This document shows, one piece after another, positions 13,401 to 32,406 of a stretch of DNA of 64,000 nt. The position numbers and the translations under genes are program-made. The DNA lies in the NCBI GenBank assembly GCA_013399855.1, contig VXAY01004289.1:1368243-1432242 (forward strand). Direction: 5' to 3'. This DNA is from Oxyruncus cristatus. Taxonomy: Eukaryota; Chordata; Aves; Passeriformes; Cotingidae. Every line of letters starts with the position of its first letter. The first letter of the stretch is position 1. The notes beneath the pieces were generated by a model, which was given only the letters and a program-made list of their open reading frames with translations, was not told where the DNA came from and ran no database searches.

Positions 13401-16400
13401 AGTGCTAAATCCATGTGAAAATCTGCCACTGTGGGAGTTCAACACCTCTCTGGAGAGGCCATGGGAAAGAGCACCAGCATTTCCTGTGCCAGAAACACAG
13501 GCCAGGCTGGATAGGGCTTGGAGCAACCTGGGATAGTGGAAGGTGTCCCTGCCCATGGTAGGGGGTGGGATTGGATGGGTTTTAAGGTCACTTCCAACCC
13601 AAACCATTCCAGGATTCTATTCTACAAGTGCCAAGACCCTCAGTTACCTTCCCCTCACAGCAGGACTCCCCCCAGACCCTCTGGAATCACCCAGCCCTGG
13701 CAGGAAGTGAACAGGACAGACGTCAAACCCCTGTACCTCAGGAGGGTGTTTCCATCTGCAAATGCCAGCGAGGTGACAGCACTGAAGTGCCCATCCAGCA
13801 CAGCCACACATTTGCTGGAACTGAGGTCCCAGATGCGGATTTTGTAGTCCATGGAGGAGGAGAAGAGCTGCAGGCGGGAGATGTCTGGGTGGAACTCGAC
13901 CAGGCTGGGCAGGGGCAGAGGAACAGGACAGGAATGAACCACCTGCAGTGCTGGCCTTGGCCCAGCACCTAAATAAACATTTACACAGGTCAACGGGCCA
14001 GGCTGGATGGGGCTGGGGCAACCTGGCCCAGTGGGAGGTGTTCCTGCCCCTGGCAGGGGGTGGAATGAGATGAGTTTTAAGGGCCCTTCCAACCCAAACC
14101 ATTCCAGGATTCCATGAGATCAACTGACAGGAATTTATAAGAGGCTTTCTTTGTAGGATCTCATTCCTCTACCACCCACCAGAAGACTTTACTATTTATC
14201 TTTGTCAGTGTTTCCATGCTCTTGGAGCACACCAGCCAGCAAGCACAGGGATTTCATTTGTATCCCAACAAATCTGAGGACATGGTTAGTGGTGGACATG
14301 GTGGTGCTGGTTGATGGTTGGACTTGATGATCTAAAAGGCCTTTTCCAACCTTAACAATTAGCAATTGTATGAAAACCTTTGACCAAACTGGGCTAGAGA
14401 CAGTCAAAAACAGCTGCCAAAAACCAGGAAGAAGAGCCCAGAACCTGCTTGGAGTGGGCCTTCCTATTCCATTAACTCAAGATATTCCAGGTCAATCCCA
14501 GCACCCCAGAAATGGCAGGGACTGACAGACACAACTGACAGACACAATCCTTACTGTACCACTCCAGAAGATCCTTTCAGGTTGTGTGTGCAGTAGTGTT
14601 TGACCATATCCCAGACCTTAACGGTGCTGTCACAGCCACCTGGGGAAAGAAGGACACAGGGAATGAACCACGGAAGAGAGGGATGCAGGACTGCAACACA
14701 TCTGCAAAACTTTGGGGGTTGCAAAGGCAAGTGAAAGCAAAATGAACCCAGTAAGAACAACCCACGGCAAGAGATGCTCCTGGAGCACCTCACACTCAGT
14801 CAGACTGAGGTACAGGGAGGTTACAGGTCATGCCTGAGCTGCTCCATCTCCAAACATCCCTGTGCCACACCAGAAAAGCTACACTGCTCTGCCTCAGAGA
14901 TGCCTCACGGTTATCAGCACTTCATTATTTGTATTTTGGACAGAACACTGAAAGGATCCCTTGTTGTCACAGTATCATTTCCAAGTAAAACAGAATCCGA
15001 GGATAGCTGGGGTTGGAAGGGACCTCTGGAGATCACCCAGTCCAACCCCCTGCCCAGGTAGGGTCACCTGGAGCAGGTGACACAGGGACTGTCCAGGTGG
15101 GGTTGGAATGTCTCCAGAGAGGGAGACTCCACAGCACCCCTGGGCAGCTGTTCCAGTGCTCTGCCACCCTCCAGGGAAAGAAGCTCTTCCTCGTGCTGAG
15201 GTGGAACTCGTGTTTTAGTTTATGGCCATTGCTCCTCGTCCTGTCACTGGCACCACTGAGCACAGTCGGGCACCATCCTCTGACACCCCTTGGAGATCCT
15301 TGTACAGATTGATGGGATCCCCTCTCAGCCTTCTCCAGATTAACCAGGCATTAACCATCTCCTCATGAGATGCTCTAGACCCCAAATCACCTTTTTGGAC
15401 CCTCTCCAGCAGCTCCTGGTCCTGCCCTGAGCTGGAGCCAGCGCCGGGCACTGACCCTGTGCTGTGCCCATGCTCCGGTCACTGTGTCCAGCTGAGGGAG
15501 GTTATTCTGGAACTGAAGGGCCCCCCATGTCCCCCCGGTGCCCCATACCTGTGGCCAGCAGGGTGGCCGTGGGGTCGCAGGCCATGGTGGCCACGGGCAG
15601 GGGGTGCAGGGCCCGCCAGGCGCGGGCACAGCGCGGCTCCCGCCAGTGCCACTGCCGCAGGAGCAGCGCCCGGGAGCTCGTCAGCAGCACCTGCAACGGG
15701 CACAGGGACAGGGTCAGAATGGGAGCAGGGCTGGATCTGTGCCAGGGCACACACAGCAGGTACAGGGACACGGTCAGGGATGGATTGGGTTGGAATTCCT
15801 GCCAGGGCACAGACAGGGCAGGTGCCACAGCTCAGGCTCCCGGCACGTCCCAGTCACACCCAGGAGGGGACACAGGGAAGGGCTTGAGGAGCCTCCATGG
15901 GGATCTCTGGAAGTACAGGGGTCATGGAATAGAATCAGGGAATCTGCTGTGCTGGAAGGGACCCACAGGGATCATGGAGGCCAACCCTGGGCACATGGCT
16001 CCCCAAAATCCCCCCACATTCCTAGAGAGTTGTCCCAATGCCCCCTGAGGCAGCCCAGCCCAGCTCAGCCCCCTGATCCACCCAAAACAAACCTCTGATC
16101 CAAACCCACCTCGTCATCGGGGCTGAGAACAAAGGCAGTGACATCCTCCTCCTCCTCCTGGGAAAGGAAAGCCCACAGTTAAACCACCCCCGGATCTCCG
16201 AGCTGACAGCGAGCACAGCTTGGGGACAACCCAAACCCACCCGCCTGCGTTCGGGACCGTTCCCACCCTTCTCATCCACGGGAGCGAGCGGCCGTGCCCC
16301 CTCACCTGCTGCAGGCTGTGCAGGAGCGCTCCCGTCTCCACATCGAGCACGTTCACTTTGCTCCCGCAGGGACAGAACATGAACTTCCCATCGCGGCTTA

Positions 16401-16723
16401 TCTGGACAAGAAGGGGTGGGAAGCAGGAACGTTACAGAGCCGGAAACGCCGCACTCCCAAACCTTCCGGAGCCGGGATTACCTGGATTCGTCCTCCCTTA
16501 TAGAACGGCTCGATCTTCCGCGACACGGCGTAGCTGGAAGGGAAAGAGACAGGAACGAAATGGCCGCGTTAAACCGGGACGGCGGCGGCCGCGCAGCCCC
16601 AGCCCGGTGGCTCCTCGGTCGCCCTTTTACGCCCAGCCCAGCCCGGCCCGCACAGCCTCAGCCCGGCCCTCACTTGCTCTTGAAGCGCACGGGCTCCGCG
16701 GCGGCTCCGTCCGCGTCCGCCAT
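7483..16723 (-). CDS. TBL3: Transducin beta-like 3 (TBL3, yeast Utp13), SSU processome WD40 protein
   Basis: Nucleolar subunit of the UTPB complex (U3 snoRNP, SSU processome) needed for 18S rRNA maturation. Twenty-two exons splice in frame to 810 aa (human about 808). On the minus strand they are: 16723-16674, 16533-16482, 16401-16306, 16157-16110, 15690-15549, 14639-14555, 13904-13737, 13379-13304, 13138-13042, 12605-12409, 12103-11962, 11645-11587, 11054-10951, 10846-10696, 10566-10336, 10254-10184, 9795-9639, 9270-9212, 8959-8856, 8647-8576, 8268-8110, 7595-7483. WD40 repeats fill about residues 35-645 (for example TGGCDSTVKVWD, GSQDRLAKLW, SADGTLKLW). The C-terminal Utp13 domain (about 655-795) contains LLHEKRYLRALGLAISLDRP and FIDFMWHNMRL. 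The N-terminus YAVSRKIEPFYKGG and the MADADG start match the family. Nothing is missing or broken. Confidence 0.98.
7674..8063 (+). mobile_element. CR1 LINE fragment in TBL3 intron 21
   Basis: A longer CR1 3' copy (about 390 bp) including the upstream GGCTCCAGGGAGACCTGAGA block and ending CCATTCCAGGATTCTGTG. It lies antisense to TBL3, between its last two exons. Confidence 0.95.
8430..8509 (+). mobile_element. Short CR1 3' tail in a TBL3 intron
   Basis: About 80 bp: GGTCCTTCCAACCCAAACCA followed by GGTTCTATTCTGTGATTCT. Confidence 0.85.
13497..13624 (+). mobile_element. CR1 LINE fragment in a TBL3 intron
   Basis: GGCTTGGAGCAACCTGGGAT through CCATTCCAGGATTCTATTCT; antisense to TBL3, in intron 7. 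Confidence 0.95.
13991..14119 (+). mobile_element. CR1 LINE fragment in a TBL3 intron
   Basis: GGCCAGGCTGGATGGGGCTG through CCATTCCAGGATTCCATGA. A second copy only about 370 bp from the previous one. Confidence 0.93.
14263..14374 (+). mobile_element. CR1 LINE fragment, different subfamily
   Basis: GATGGTTGGACTTGATGATC followed by CCTTTTCCAACCTTAACAAT is the CR1 tail of another subfamily than its neighbours. It is more diverged. Confidence 0.8.
14990..15425 (-). mobile_element. CR1 LINE fragment in TBL3 intron 5
   Basis: Minus-strand copy of about 435 bp from GGTTGGAAGGGACCTCTGGA (3' end) through the ATGGGATCCCCTCTCAGCCT block. Same orientation as TBL3; a different subfamily from the short plus-strand copies. 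Confidence 0.93.
15927..16045 (-). mobile_element. Diverged CR1 fragment in TBL3 intron 4
   Basis: ATAGAATCAGGGAATC, then GCTGGAAGGGACCCACAGGG and GGAGGCCAACCCTGGGCAC, which is a reversed CR1 3' end with many changes. Confidence 0.75.
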
Positions 16724-16800
16724 GGCCGCGCTCCACGTGCTTCCGGCTGCCACGGGAGAGCCGCTTCCGGCGCGTGATGACGCAGGCGGAAGGGACGCCA
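16724..16800. promoter_or_regulatory. TBL3 promoter, ETS and CREB-like sites
   Basis: Immediately upstream of the TBL3 start codon are two GCTTCCGG (ETS/GABP-type) sites at about 16739-16747 and 16763-16770, followed by TGATGACGCA (CRE-like) at about 16775-16784. This is typical of a TATA-less housekeeping CpG promoter. Binding is inferred from motif only. Confidence 0.6.
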
Positions 16801-17033
16801 CCAGCGCCATGTTTGTTGTGGGCATGGTGCGGCGGGACTGGAGCTCCCGATCCCTCCGGGACGGCCCGGCCCCCGCGCCGCTTCCCAGCCATCCGGAGAG
16901 TCCTCCAGCAGAGCATTTCCACCCCCGCCCCGAGCAAGCCCCTTCCCGGGTCCACCCACAGGTGAAAGCGGGGTTTTTGAACGATGGGGAGACAAATGCA
17001 GACTTGACGCTCAGTCTTTTAGGCAATTCATCT

Positions 17034-17039
17034 TTTATT
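17034..17039 (-). terminator. AATAAA polyadenylation signal (SNHG9-like)
   Basis: TTTATT on the plus strand; the end signal of the minus-strand transcript upstream of RPS2. Confidence 0.65.
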
Positions 17040-17225
17040 GTGCATGAAAGTCCACAAGTGAACCCTTTCCAGCTGCGACCCCTGTGTCCATCGCAGCCCC
17101 CCCGCGCTTCGCACGGAGCCCACGGGGAAGGGATCGCCTTGGCAGCACTCCGCACCTGTGAAGGAGAGGAAAAGCCTTTAAACAGCCGTTCCAACGCCGG
17201 CCCTCCCCGGGCACCCCGGCACGGG

Positions 17226-17375
17226 GCTTATAGGAACATGGGTTTTACTGCCCGCACATAACCGTGGGCAGTAAGCTTAATGTTCCCGATGCTGTGGGCG
17301 CCGTTATCTCACCCGGGGCCACGGCAGACCCCGACTGACTTTCAGACCGCGCCGGACGCTACCGCGGACCCCAGA
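17226..17375 (-). ncRNA. Candidate H/ACA snoRNA (SNORA78 position)
   Basis: Lies inside the intron of the SNHG9-like gene. The 5' hairpin pairs CTGGGG with CCCCGG and CGGTAG with CTGCCG (one G-U each). It is followed by an H box AGATAA (17309-17304, matching ANANNA). The 3' hairpin has a perfect 9-bp upper stem TTACTGCCC/GGGCAGTAA and a 7-bp lower stem GGAACAT/ATGTTCC. Between them are 5-nt guide arms TAAGC and AACCC. An ATA triplet, a known variant of ACA, follows the lower stem, 13 nt from the upper stem, which fits the H/ACA spacing rule. The rRNA target was not worked out. The assignment to SNORA78 rests on position, not sequence. Confidence 0.6.
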
Positions 17376-17560
17376 GCGCCTTCCTGGGCCGCTCTGCACA
17401 CCCCACCCGGTCTGACCCAATCCCGGCTCAGGCAACGCTATGAACAGCTCCCAGTGGCATTGTTTAAAGGCCAAAGGAGCCCATCAGGCGCACACACCGC
17501 ACTCTCACTCTCACCTGCCACAGACCCACCGCGCAATGAACGCGATGAGTGTGCGCGCCC

Positions 17561-17568
17561 CTATATAG
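17561..17568. promoter_or_regulatory. Palindromic TATA box
   Basis: CTATATAG is its own reverse complement. It lies about 15-30 bp upstream of the inferred start of the minus-strand SNHG9-like RNA. Confidence 0.6.
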
Positions 17569-17681
17569 GGGGAGCCGCGCGCGCGCCGGCCCCGCACCCT
17601 GTATAACCACCCGTAAGCTGCTTATTTGCGGCGTGGTGTGTTATTTATTCAGCTCGCGGGGCACGCGCGGCCAGGCTGCGC

Positions 17682-17691
17682 TCTCGCGAGA
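17682..17691. promoter_or_regulatory. TCTCGCGAGA core promoter element
   Basis: A perfect palindromic TCTCGCGAGA lies between the two divergent start regions. This element is known from CpG-island and bidirectional promoters and is bound by BANP; binding here is inferred. Confidence 0.7.
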
Positions 17692-17700
17692 CTCCGCGCG

Positions 17701-17753
17701 CTATAAGTAGCGGGAGGCGTGAGGACGAGGCCTTCTATTACTATTATACCCAC
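17701..17753 (+). promoter_or_regulatory. RPS2: RPS2 TATA-like box, TOP start and 5' UTR exon 1
   Basis: CTATAAGTA (17701-17709) lies about 30 bp before a pyrimidine tract CCTTCTATTACT, which fits a 5' TOP start at about 17732. The non-coding exon ends at 17753 (CCCAC|GTAAGT). TOP mRNAs are translationally controlled through mTOR and LARP1. Confidence 0.7.
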
Positions 17754-17881
17754 GTAAGTGCCGGCGGGAGCGATGGTGGCGGGAGCGATGGTGGCGGGAG
17801 CGGCCCGGCCCCCCATCCGGGGCCATCCGCGCACCCCGGGACCCGCCAGGGCCCGTCTGACGCCTCGTTCTCTTCCAGCAA

Positions 17882-20794
<2,913 letters not shown>

Positions 20795-20810
20795 GTGGGT
20801 TTTGTACAAG

Positions 20811-20816
20811 AATAAA
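20811..20816 (+). terminator. AATAAA polyadenylation signal (RPS2)
   Basis: Canonical hexamer 17 bp after the RPS2 stop codon, giving the very short 3' UTR usual for ribosomal protein mRNAs. Confidence 0.9.
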
Positions 20817-20865
20817 GTGATGAGTGAACAAGGAATTGTGGTCGGTGCATGGGGCAGGTGTGTTA

Positions 20866-20990
20866 AATCATGGTATGGTTTGGGTTGGGAAGGACCTGAA
20901 AGCTCATCCCGTTCCACCCCCATGCCATGTGCAGGGACACCTTCCACTATCCCAGGCTGCTCCAAGTCCTGTCCAGCCTGACACCTCCAA
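20866..20990 (-). mobile_element. CR1 LINE fragment between RPS2 and NDUFB10
   Basis: Reversed CR1 3' end: GGTTTGGGTTGGGAAGGACC, GCAGGGACACCTTCCACTAT and CAGGCTGCTCCAAGTCCTGT. Confidence 0.93.
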
Positions 20991-21199
20991 AGAGACACAT
21001 CATCTTCACCCAGACTGAAGGAATTCTTGGCCAGGGCTGTGAGCAGCACTGAGTGTTTGTGGTGGCTCATGGAGGAGAGGGAGAGGTCCAGAGGGCAAAT
21101 CCCAGTTCTGGCAGCCCGGGGTGCCTAAGTTTAGGGTATTGCAAGAGCTCTTCAAAGAATGCATCCAGATCCCAATTGTACAGATGCCTGGGCTGCACA

Positions 21200-21205
21200 T
21201 TTATT
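21200..21205 (-). terminator. AATAAA polyadenylation signal (NDUFB10)
   Basis: TTTATT on the plus strand, about 80 bp past the NDUFB10 stop codon. Confidence 0.8.
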
Positions 21206-21282
21206 GTGGAGGCACCAGAGGTCAAGGATGCCACATGCACTTGGGTACCAGCACCGTGGAGCGAGAGGGAACCATTTCAGCT

Positions 21283-22658
21283 CTACTCAGTTGCCTTTGC
21301 TTGTGCTGCTTTCCTCTCCTCCATCATCCTGTGCTTCTGCTTCATCAGGCACGTCCGTGCATTTCCATGGTAACCCAAATCACCATCTAGAAAGAAAGGA
21401 AATGTCTGAGCAGTGCCTCCCATAAGCCTGTGTTCCATGTGAAGTCTGGGATGTGCGAAACCCCCCTTTTCCTTGGTTTTAGATCCCTTTCCCTGAGTTT
21501 CAGACCCTGTTCCCTGTGTGCTGTTCCCATACTCACATCTGTCCTGGTAGGCCTTGGTGACCTGTTTCAGCAGCTCCAATTCCTTGGCACAGTTCTGGAA
21601 CTCGTTGGGTCCTTCCCTCTGCTTGCACGCACCCAGCCTTTCCCGGATTATCTCCACAATTTCCTGATCAACCATCCTGCAGGAAAGGTGGCAATGAGTG
21701 TAACAGCAGCCAAGAACGGGTAACAGAAAAGCTGAACAAAGAGGTGAGGATACCCTGTGGAATGTCAGCACGGGGTTTTTAAGGACCATGGTCCCTAATG
21801 CCACCCTGCCCAGGGAGAGCAGGGCTGTGAGGTGGGTAATGTGCAATGACATGGGCAGGGGATGTTGCAGCTCCCAGGGCTGAGTGCCCAGAGCTGTGAC
21901 CTCGCCCGGGGACAGCCCAGGGAGAGCCATACCTGTCCCTCCTCCACTGAGCCTCGGCCTCGAAGAAGCACAGGTAGTCGCCCTCCAGGCACTCGCTCAG
22001 GTCGGGCACACGGCGGAACTTCTGGTGGTAGTAGTAGGACTTGTTCTTGGCTTGCTGCCGCTCGATCCACTCTGGGGGGACAGCCTGCTCAGACACGCCA
22101 GCCCCCAATTGTGTGGGGCAGCACAGCCCCAGGACCCTCCCCAGCCTGGTGCCACCTTTCTGGGCAGCAGCAGGTCCATGTCTGCATCCAACTCCTGTGC
22201 CCACCTGTGTGTCCCTCTGTCTGTACCGTGTCCCACGTCCCTGTCCATGCTGTGGTCTTGTCTGTGTCCCTGTGTCCCCATGTCCCTGCACTTCTCCCAG
22301 TGTCCATGCTGTGTCCTGTGCCCGTGTCCCAGTGTCCGTGCTGTGTCGCCGGTGCTGTGTTACTGTCTGTGCCAGTGTCCCCGTGCCCTTGTGGGTCCCA
22401 TGTCCCGGTGCCCGTGCCCTCACGCCAGTACCCCGGTGTGCCCGTCCCGGTGTCCCCGTCCCCACGTCGCAGCCCAGCTCCCGCGGGGGGCTGTCCCGCC
22501 CCGCCGGTACCTCGGACGAAGGTGACGGGCGCGTCAAGGACATAGCTGAAGACGGTCTGTATGAAGGTGATGGGGTTGGGCACCGACGTGGTCCTCTCGG
22601 CGACGGGGGTGCGGGTCGGCGGCACCTTGTACGCCTCCCAGTCGTGGTCCTCCGGCAT
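21283..22658 (-). CDS. NDUFB10: NADH dehydrogenase 1 beta subunit 10 (NDUFB10, PDSW)
   Basis: Accessory subunit of mitochondrial complex I on the intermembrane-space side of the distal membrane arm, needed for assembly. Four exons on the minus strand (22658-22511, 22071-21933, 21676-21537, 21386-21283) join to 176 aa (human 172). Signature segments are VPNPITF, the tyrosine run [16 protein letters not shown], and CKQREG. Four cysteines keep the family pattern: C77 and C84 (CX6C), then C113 and C125 (CX11C). They form disulfides in the human protein, which is imported by the MIA40 route and has no cleavable presequence. The C-terminus is the usual basic helix ([17 protein letters not shown]). 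It converges with RPS2. Confidence 0.98.
22190..22480. repeat. GTGTCCC-type minisatellite in NDUFB10 intron 1
   Basis: Degenerate tandem units built on TGTCCC(A/C)GTGTCC and TGTCCATGCTGTGTCCTGTG. Pyrimidine/GT-rich, no fixed period. Confidence 0.8.
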
Positions 22659-22730
22659 CGCGGCGGGGACAGCAGAAGATGGCTGCGGCCCTTGAGGCAG
22701 CGGGATCGGCGGCGGAAGCGGGGAGGGNCC
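22659..22730. promoter_or_regulatory. NDUFB10 promoter, YY1-like site
   Basis: CpG-rich sequence just upstream of the NDUFB10 start codon. AAGATGGCTGCGG (about 22676-22688) resembles a YY1 site. One undetermined base lies at 22728. Any shared use by RPL3L is speculative. Confidence 0.4.
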
Positions 22731-22743
22731 TGTGTCCCTCCTG

Positions 22744-22925
22744 CCTCACGGGATCCCAGAATCCCGGGATGGGCAGTGTTGGAAGGGACCGCAGTGTGTC
22801 CCGTCTGGTCCTACCTCCCCACTCCGGCGGGGTCACCCCAAAGCACAGGGCACAGCATTGTGTCCAGGCAGTTCTGGAATATCTCCAGAATGCACCCCAG
22901 GATTGTCCACATAGCACAGCCAGAC
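22744..22925 (-). mobile_element. CR1 LINE fragment
   Basis: Reversed CR1: ATCCCAGAATCCCGGGATGG, GTTGGAAGGGACCGCAGTG, then TTCTGGAATATCTCCAGAAT. Its 5' end faces the 5' end of the next copy. Confidence 0.8.
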
Positions 22926-22965
22926 CACCCTCAGTGGGATTCCTGATGACCCCAGGATGCATGGC

Positions 22966-23186
22966 AGGGATAGTGGGAAGGAATTCTTCCCTGGGAGGGT
23001 GGGGAGGCCCTGGCACAGGGTGCCCACAGAAGCTGTGGCTGCCCCATCCCTGGAAGTGTCCAAGGCCAGGTTGGACGGGGCTTGGAGCAACCTGGGCTAG
23101 TGGGAGGTGTCCCTGCCTATGGAAGGGGTGGAACGTAATGATCTTTAAGGTTTCTTCCAACTCAAACCGTTCTGTGATTCCAAGTT
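22966..23186 (+). mobile_element. CR1 LINE fragment
   Basis: GAAGGAATTCTTCCCTGGGA through CCGTTCTGTGATTCCAAG. It forms a head-to-head pair with the preceding minus-strand copy, about 40 bp apart. Confidence 0.95.
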
Positions 23187-24216
23187 CTACTGCCTCTATC
23201 TCTTTTCCAGTCAGAATCACAAAGCCTTTCTTGCCCGGGCTGATGGAGGGATTTTAAGTCTGAGCTGGGGCTGCCTGGAGCAGCTGTTCACAGCTGTGGG
23301 TGTCTGGTACCCAGGAGGAAACTGGCCCAATTCCCACCGTTCACATTCAGGTTGTTCAGGAGGGAGAAGTGTAAACTGAGACAGCAGCAATTGACCTTTA
23401 TCACTCCACAACTGTCATGTCCACCCTGCCAGCTTGGCCAGGAATGAAATTAATATCGCAGTGGGTGAAGCGAGCGGCTAAATTTGTGTCTTCAGACCGA
23501 TAACCATCTTAAGTATTAATCTGGGGAGGCACTTACTGACAGCCTCTTTCTGCTGCTGCCCCGGGCTGAAGACATCCCATGGTCGGTACAGCTCTGCTGC
23601 TGTCGCTTGTGTGCAGAGCAGGGCTGGGTTATGGTCATGGAAGTGCTGCTGGAACAGGGTCAAACTCCTGGTAGTTCCACTTAGGCTGGAAAATAAGCTT
23701 GGTAGAAAGCTCAGCCAGGTGCTGGGACTGATCTTAGCAAGGAGGGAGCTGCAGTGGGCGCAGGACTAACCCTTTGCTGCTTGGACTGACCCCCAATTCC
23801 CTGCCCTGAAACCAGCTGTGTGAGAACTTGTCCACGCTGCTTTCTCCCTGCATGACCTTGTGATTGGGGTTTATAGATTTTTTTTCTTCTAACGTGTTTT
23901 TCAAGGTGCATTTTGAACCTGTACGTGTTCCTGTTACCAATTCCTTTGGGCATCCTTTCCCATTTTTTTTCTAATCCTTGGTTGTGCTTGTTTGGTGCCT
24001 TTTGCTTTAGTGACATGAAGCTCAGAAATTCCAGGCAGGCCCTTTTGGTGCTGCAGGATACAAAATAAGTCATTATAATTAAGAGCACAGAAGGACAGGC
24101 CTAGTAAGGAATATATTTCTCCTTCAAAGTCCTCAAGGAAAGCAGAAGGAGAGAGATCATGTTAAGTTTTTTTATTTAATTACCAAAATTTGTCCAGAAA
24201 CTGAGTAAATTCAAAC
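23187..24216. other. Upstream region of RPL3L, exon 1 not found
   Basis: About 1 kb in which the first RPL3L exon could lie. No ATG followed by a good donor was found. ATG|GTCGGT at 23579-23581 is the least bad candidate and is weak. Confidence 0.3.
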
Positions 24217-24442
24217 TGAGAGTAGGTTCAGATTAGATATTGGGAAGAAATTCTTCCCTGTGAGGGTGGGGAGACCCTGGCACAGGTTGCCCAGAGAAGC
24301 TGTGGCTGCTCCATCCCTGGAAGTGTCCAAGGCCAGGTTGGATGGGGCTCGGAGCAACCTGGAATAGTTGAAAGAGTCAGGGCTGGAACTGGGTGAGCTT
24401 TAATGTCCCTTCCAACCCAAACCATTCCACGATTCTATGAAA
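24217..24442 (+). mobile_element. CR1 LINE fragment upstream of RPL3L exon 2
   Basis: GAGTAGGTTCAGATTAGATA, GAAATTCTTCCCTGTGAGGG, ending CCATTCCACGATTCTATGA. Confidence 0.95.
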
Positions 24443-24644
24443 TTCTTCCATGCACATGAGGGAAGCTTGAACAAAATCCCATCCTGTTATGAGCTCTTCT
24501 ACTGGAATCAAGGAAGAGCCCAGAATCCCTGGAGCATTACCATGTTAAAGGGGAGACTTCCCGTGTGGGTTTTCGTTGTTTTTCCCATAGTCCCGTTTCC
24601 TGGGACCCGAGGGGGAAGCTGACCTTTGCTGTTCCTCTCCGCAG

Positions 24645-31858
<7,214 letters not shown>

Positions 31859-31898
31859 GGATGGAGCGAGATCCAAGGCTGCCTGACTGGGCACTTCC

Positions 31899-31904
31899 AA
31901 TAAA
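31899..31904 (+). terminator. AATAAA polyadenylation signal (RPL3L)
   Basis: Hexamer 41 bp after the RPL3L stop codon. Confidence 0.9.
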
Positions 31905-32400
31905 GGGGCTCCAAGCCGTGCCTGCTCCCTGTCTTCCCTCGGGAGGGATGTCTTGTCTGTTTTCAGCAGGCAGGGATGGGAAAAGTGGCACTTGGGATCG
32001 GCCCATATGGATAGGGACTAACTGGGACGGCCAAGTGTCTGCTCTGGCCTCTGGGTCCTCCCTTTCCTTTGCCCAGCGATTTTTCTTCTCACTCACCCAA
32101 ACTACCACGAAGACTCCCTTTTCTTCCAGAGGAGAGCAGAGCAAGTACCTGCACTCTTACACTTCTGCCCCAGTTTCCACTGGAATACTGGGCCCCCTGA
32201 CTTGCCTGTGCCGTGTCCCTGACAGTCTCTCCCCTTGCTGCCTCTCACACACTCACCCAGACACCGTTTTGCTGAGCTGAAGGTTTGACCCGTGGGATTT
32301 TCCCTGTTCAAATTCCCCCTGATTCCAGCTGGAATCCTCAGCAGATGTGGGGATTTGTGTACAACAAGATGGCTGCTAGGCAGGGCTGGGCAGCGATGGA
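31905..32400. other. Spacer between convergent RPL3L and TEX2-like gene
   Basis: Lies between the two facing polyA signals; no gene or repeat recognised. Confidence 0.5.
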
Positions 32401-32406
32401 TTTATT
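32401..32406 (-). terminator. AATAAA polyadenylation signal (TEX2-like)
   Basis: TTTATT on the plus strand, about 430 bp past the TEX2-like stop codon. Confidence 0.6.

Larger units (their letters stand above)
17020..17549 (-). ncRNA. Probable SNHG9-like two-exon snoRNA host gene
   Basis: Divergent from RPS2, in the place SNHG9 occupies in mammals. A symmetric TATA box (17561-17568) lies upstream; exon 1 (start about 17535-17549) ends at 17515 with TGGCAG|GTGAGAG. A pyrimidine-rich acceptor CCTCTCCTTCACAG leads into exon 2 at 17155. AATAAA stands at 17039-17034, so exon 2 is about 140 nt. No coding potential was seen in the tiny spliced product. The 359-nt intron carries an H/ACA-type fold (listed separately). 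Seen: splice sites, TATA, polyA signal. Known: SNHG9 hosts SNORA78 and is divergent from RPS2 in human. Inferred: orthology. Confidence 0.65.
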
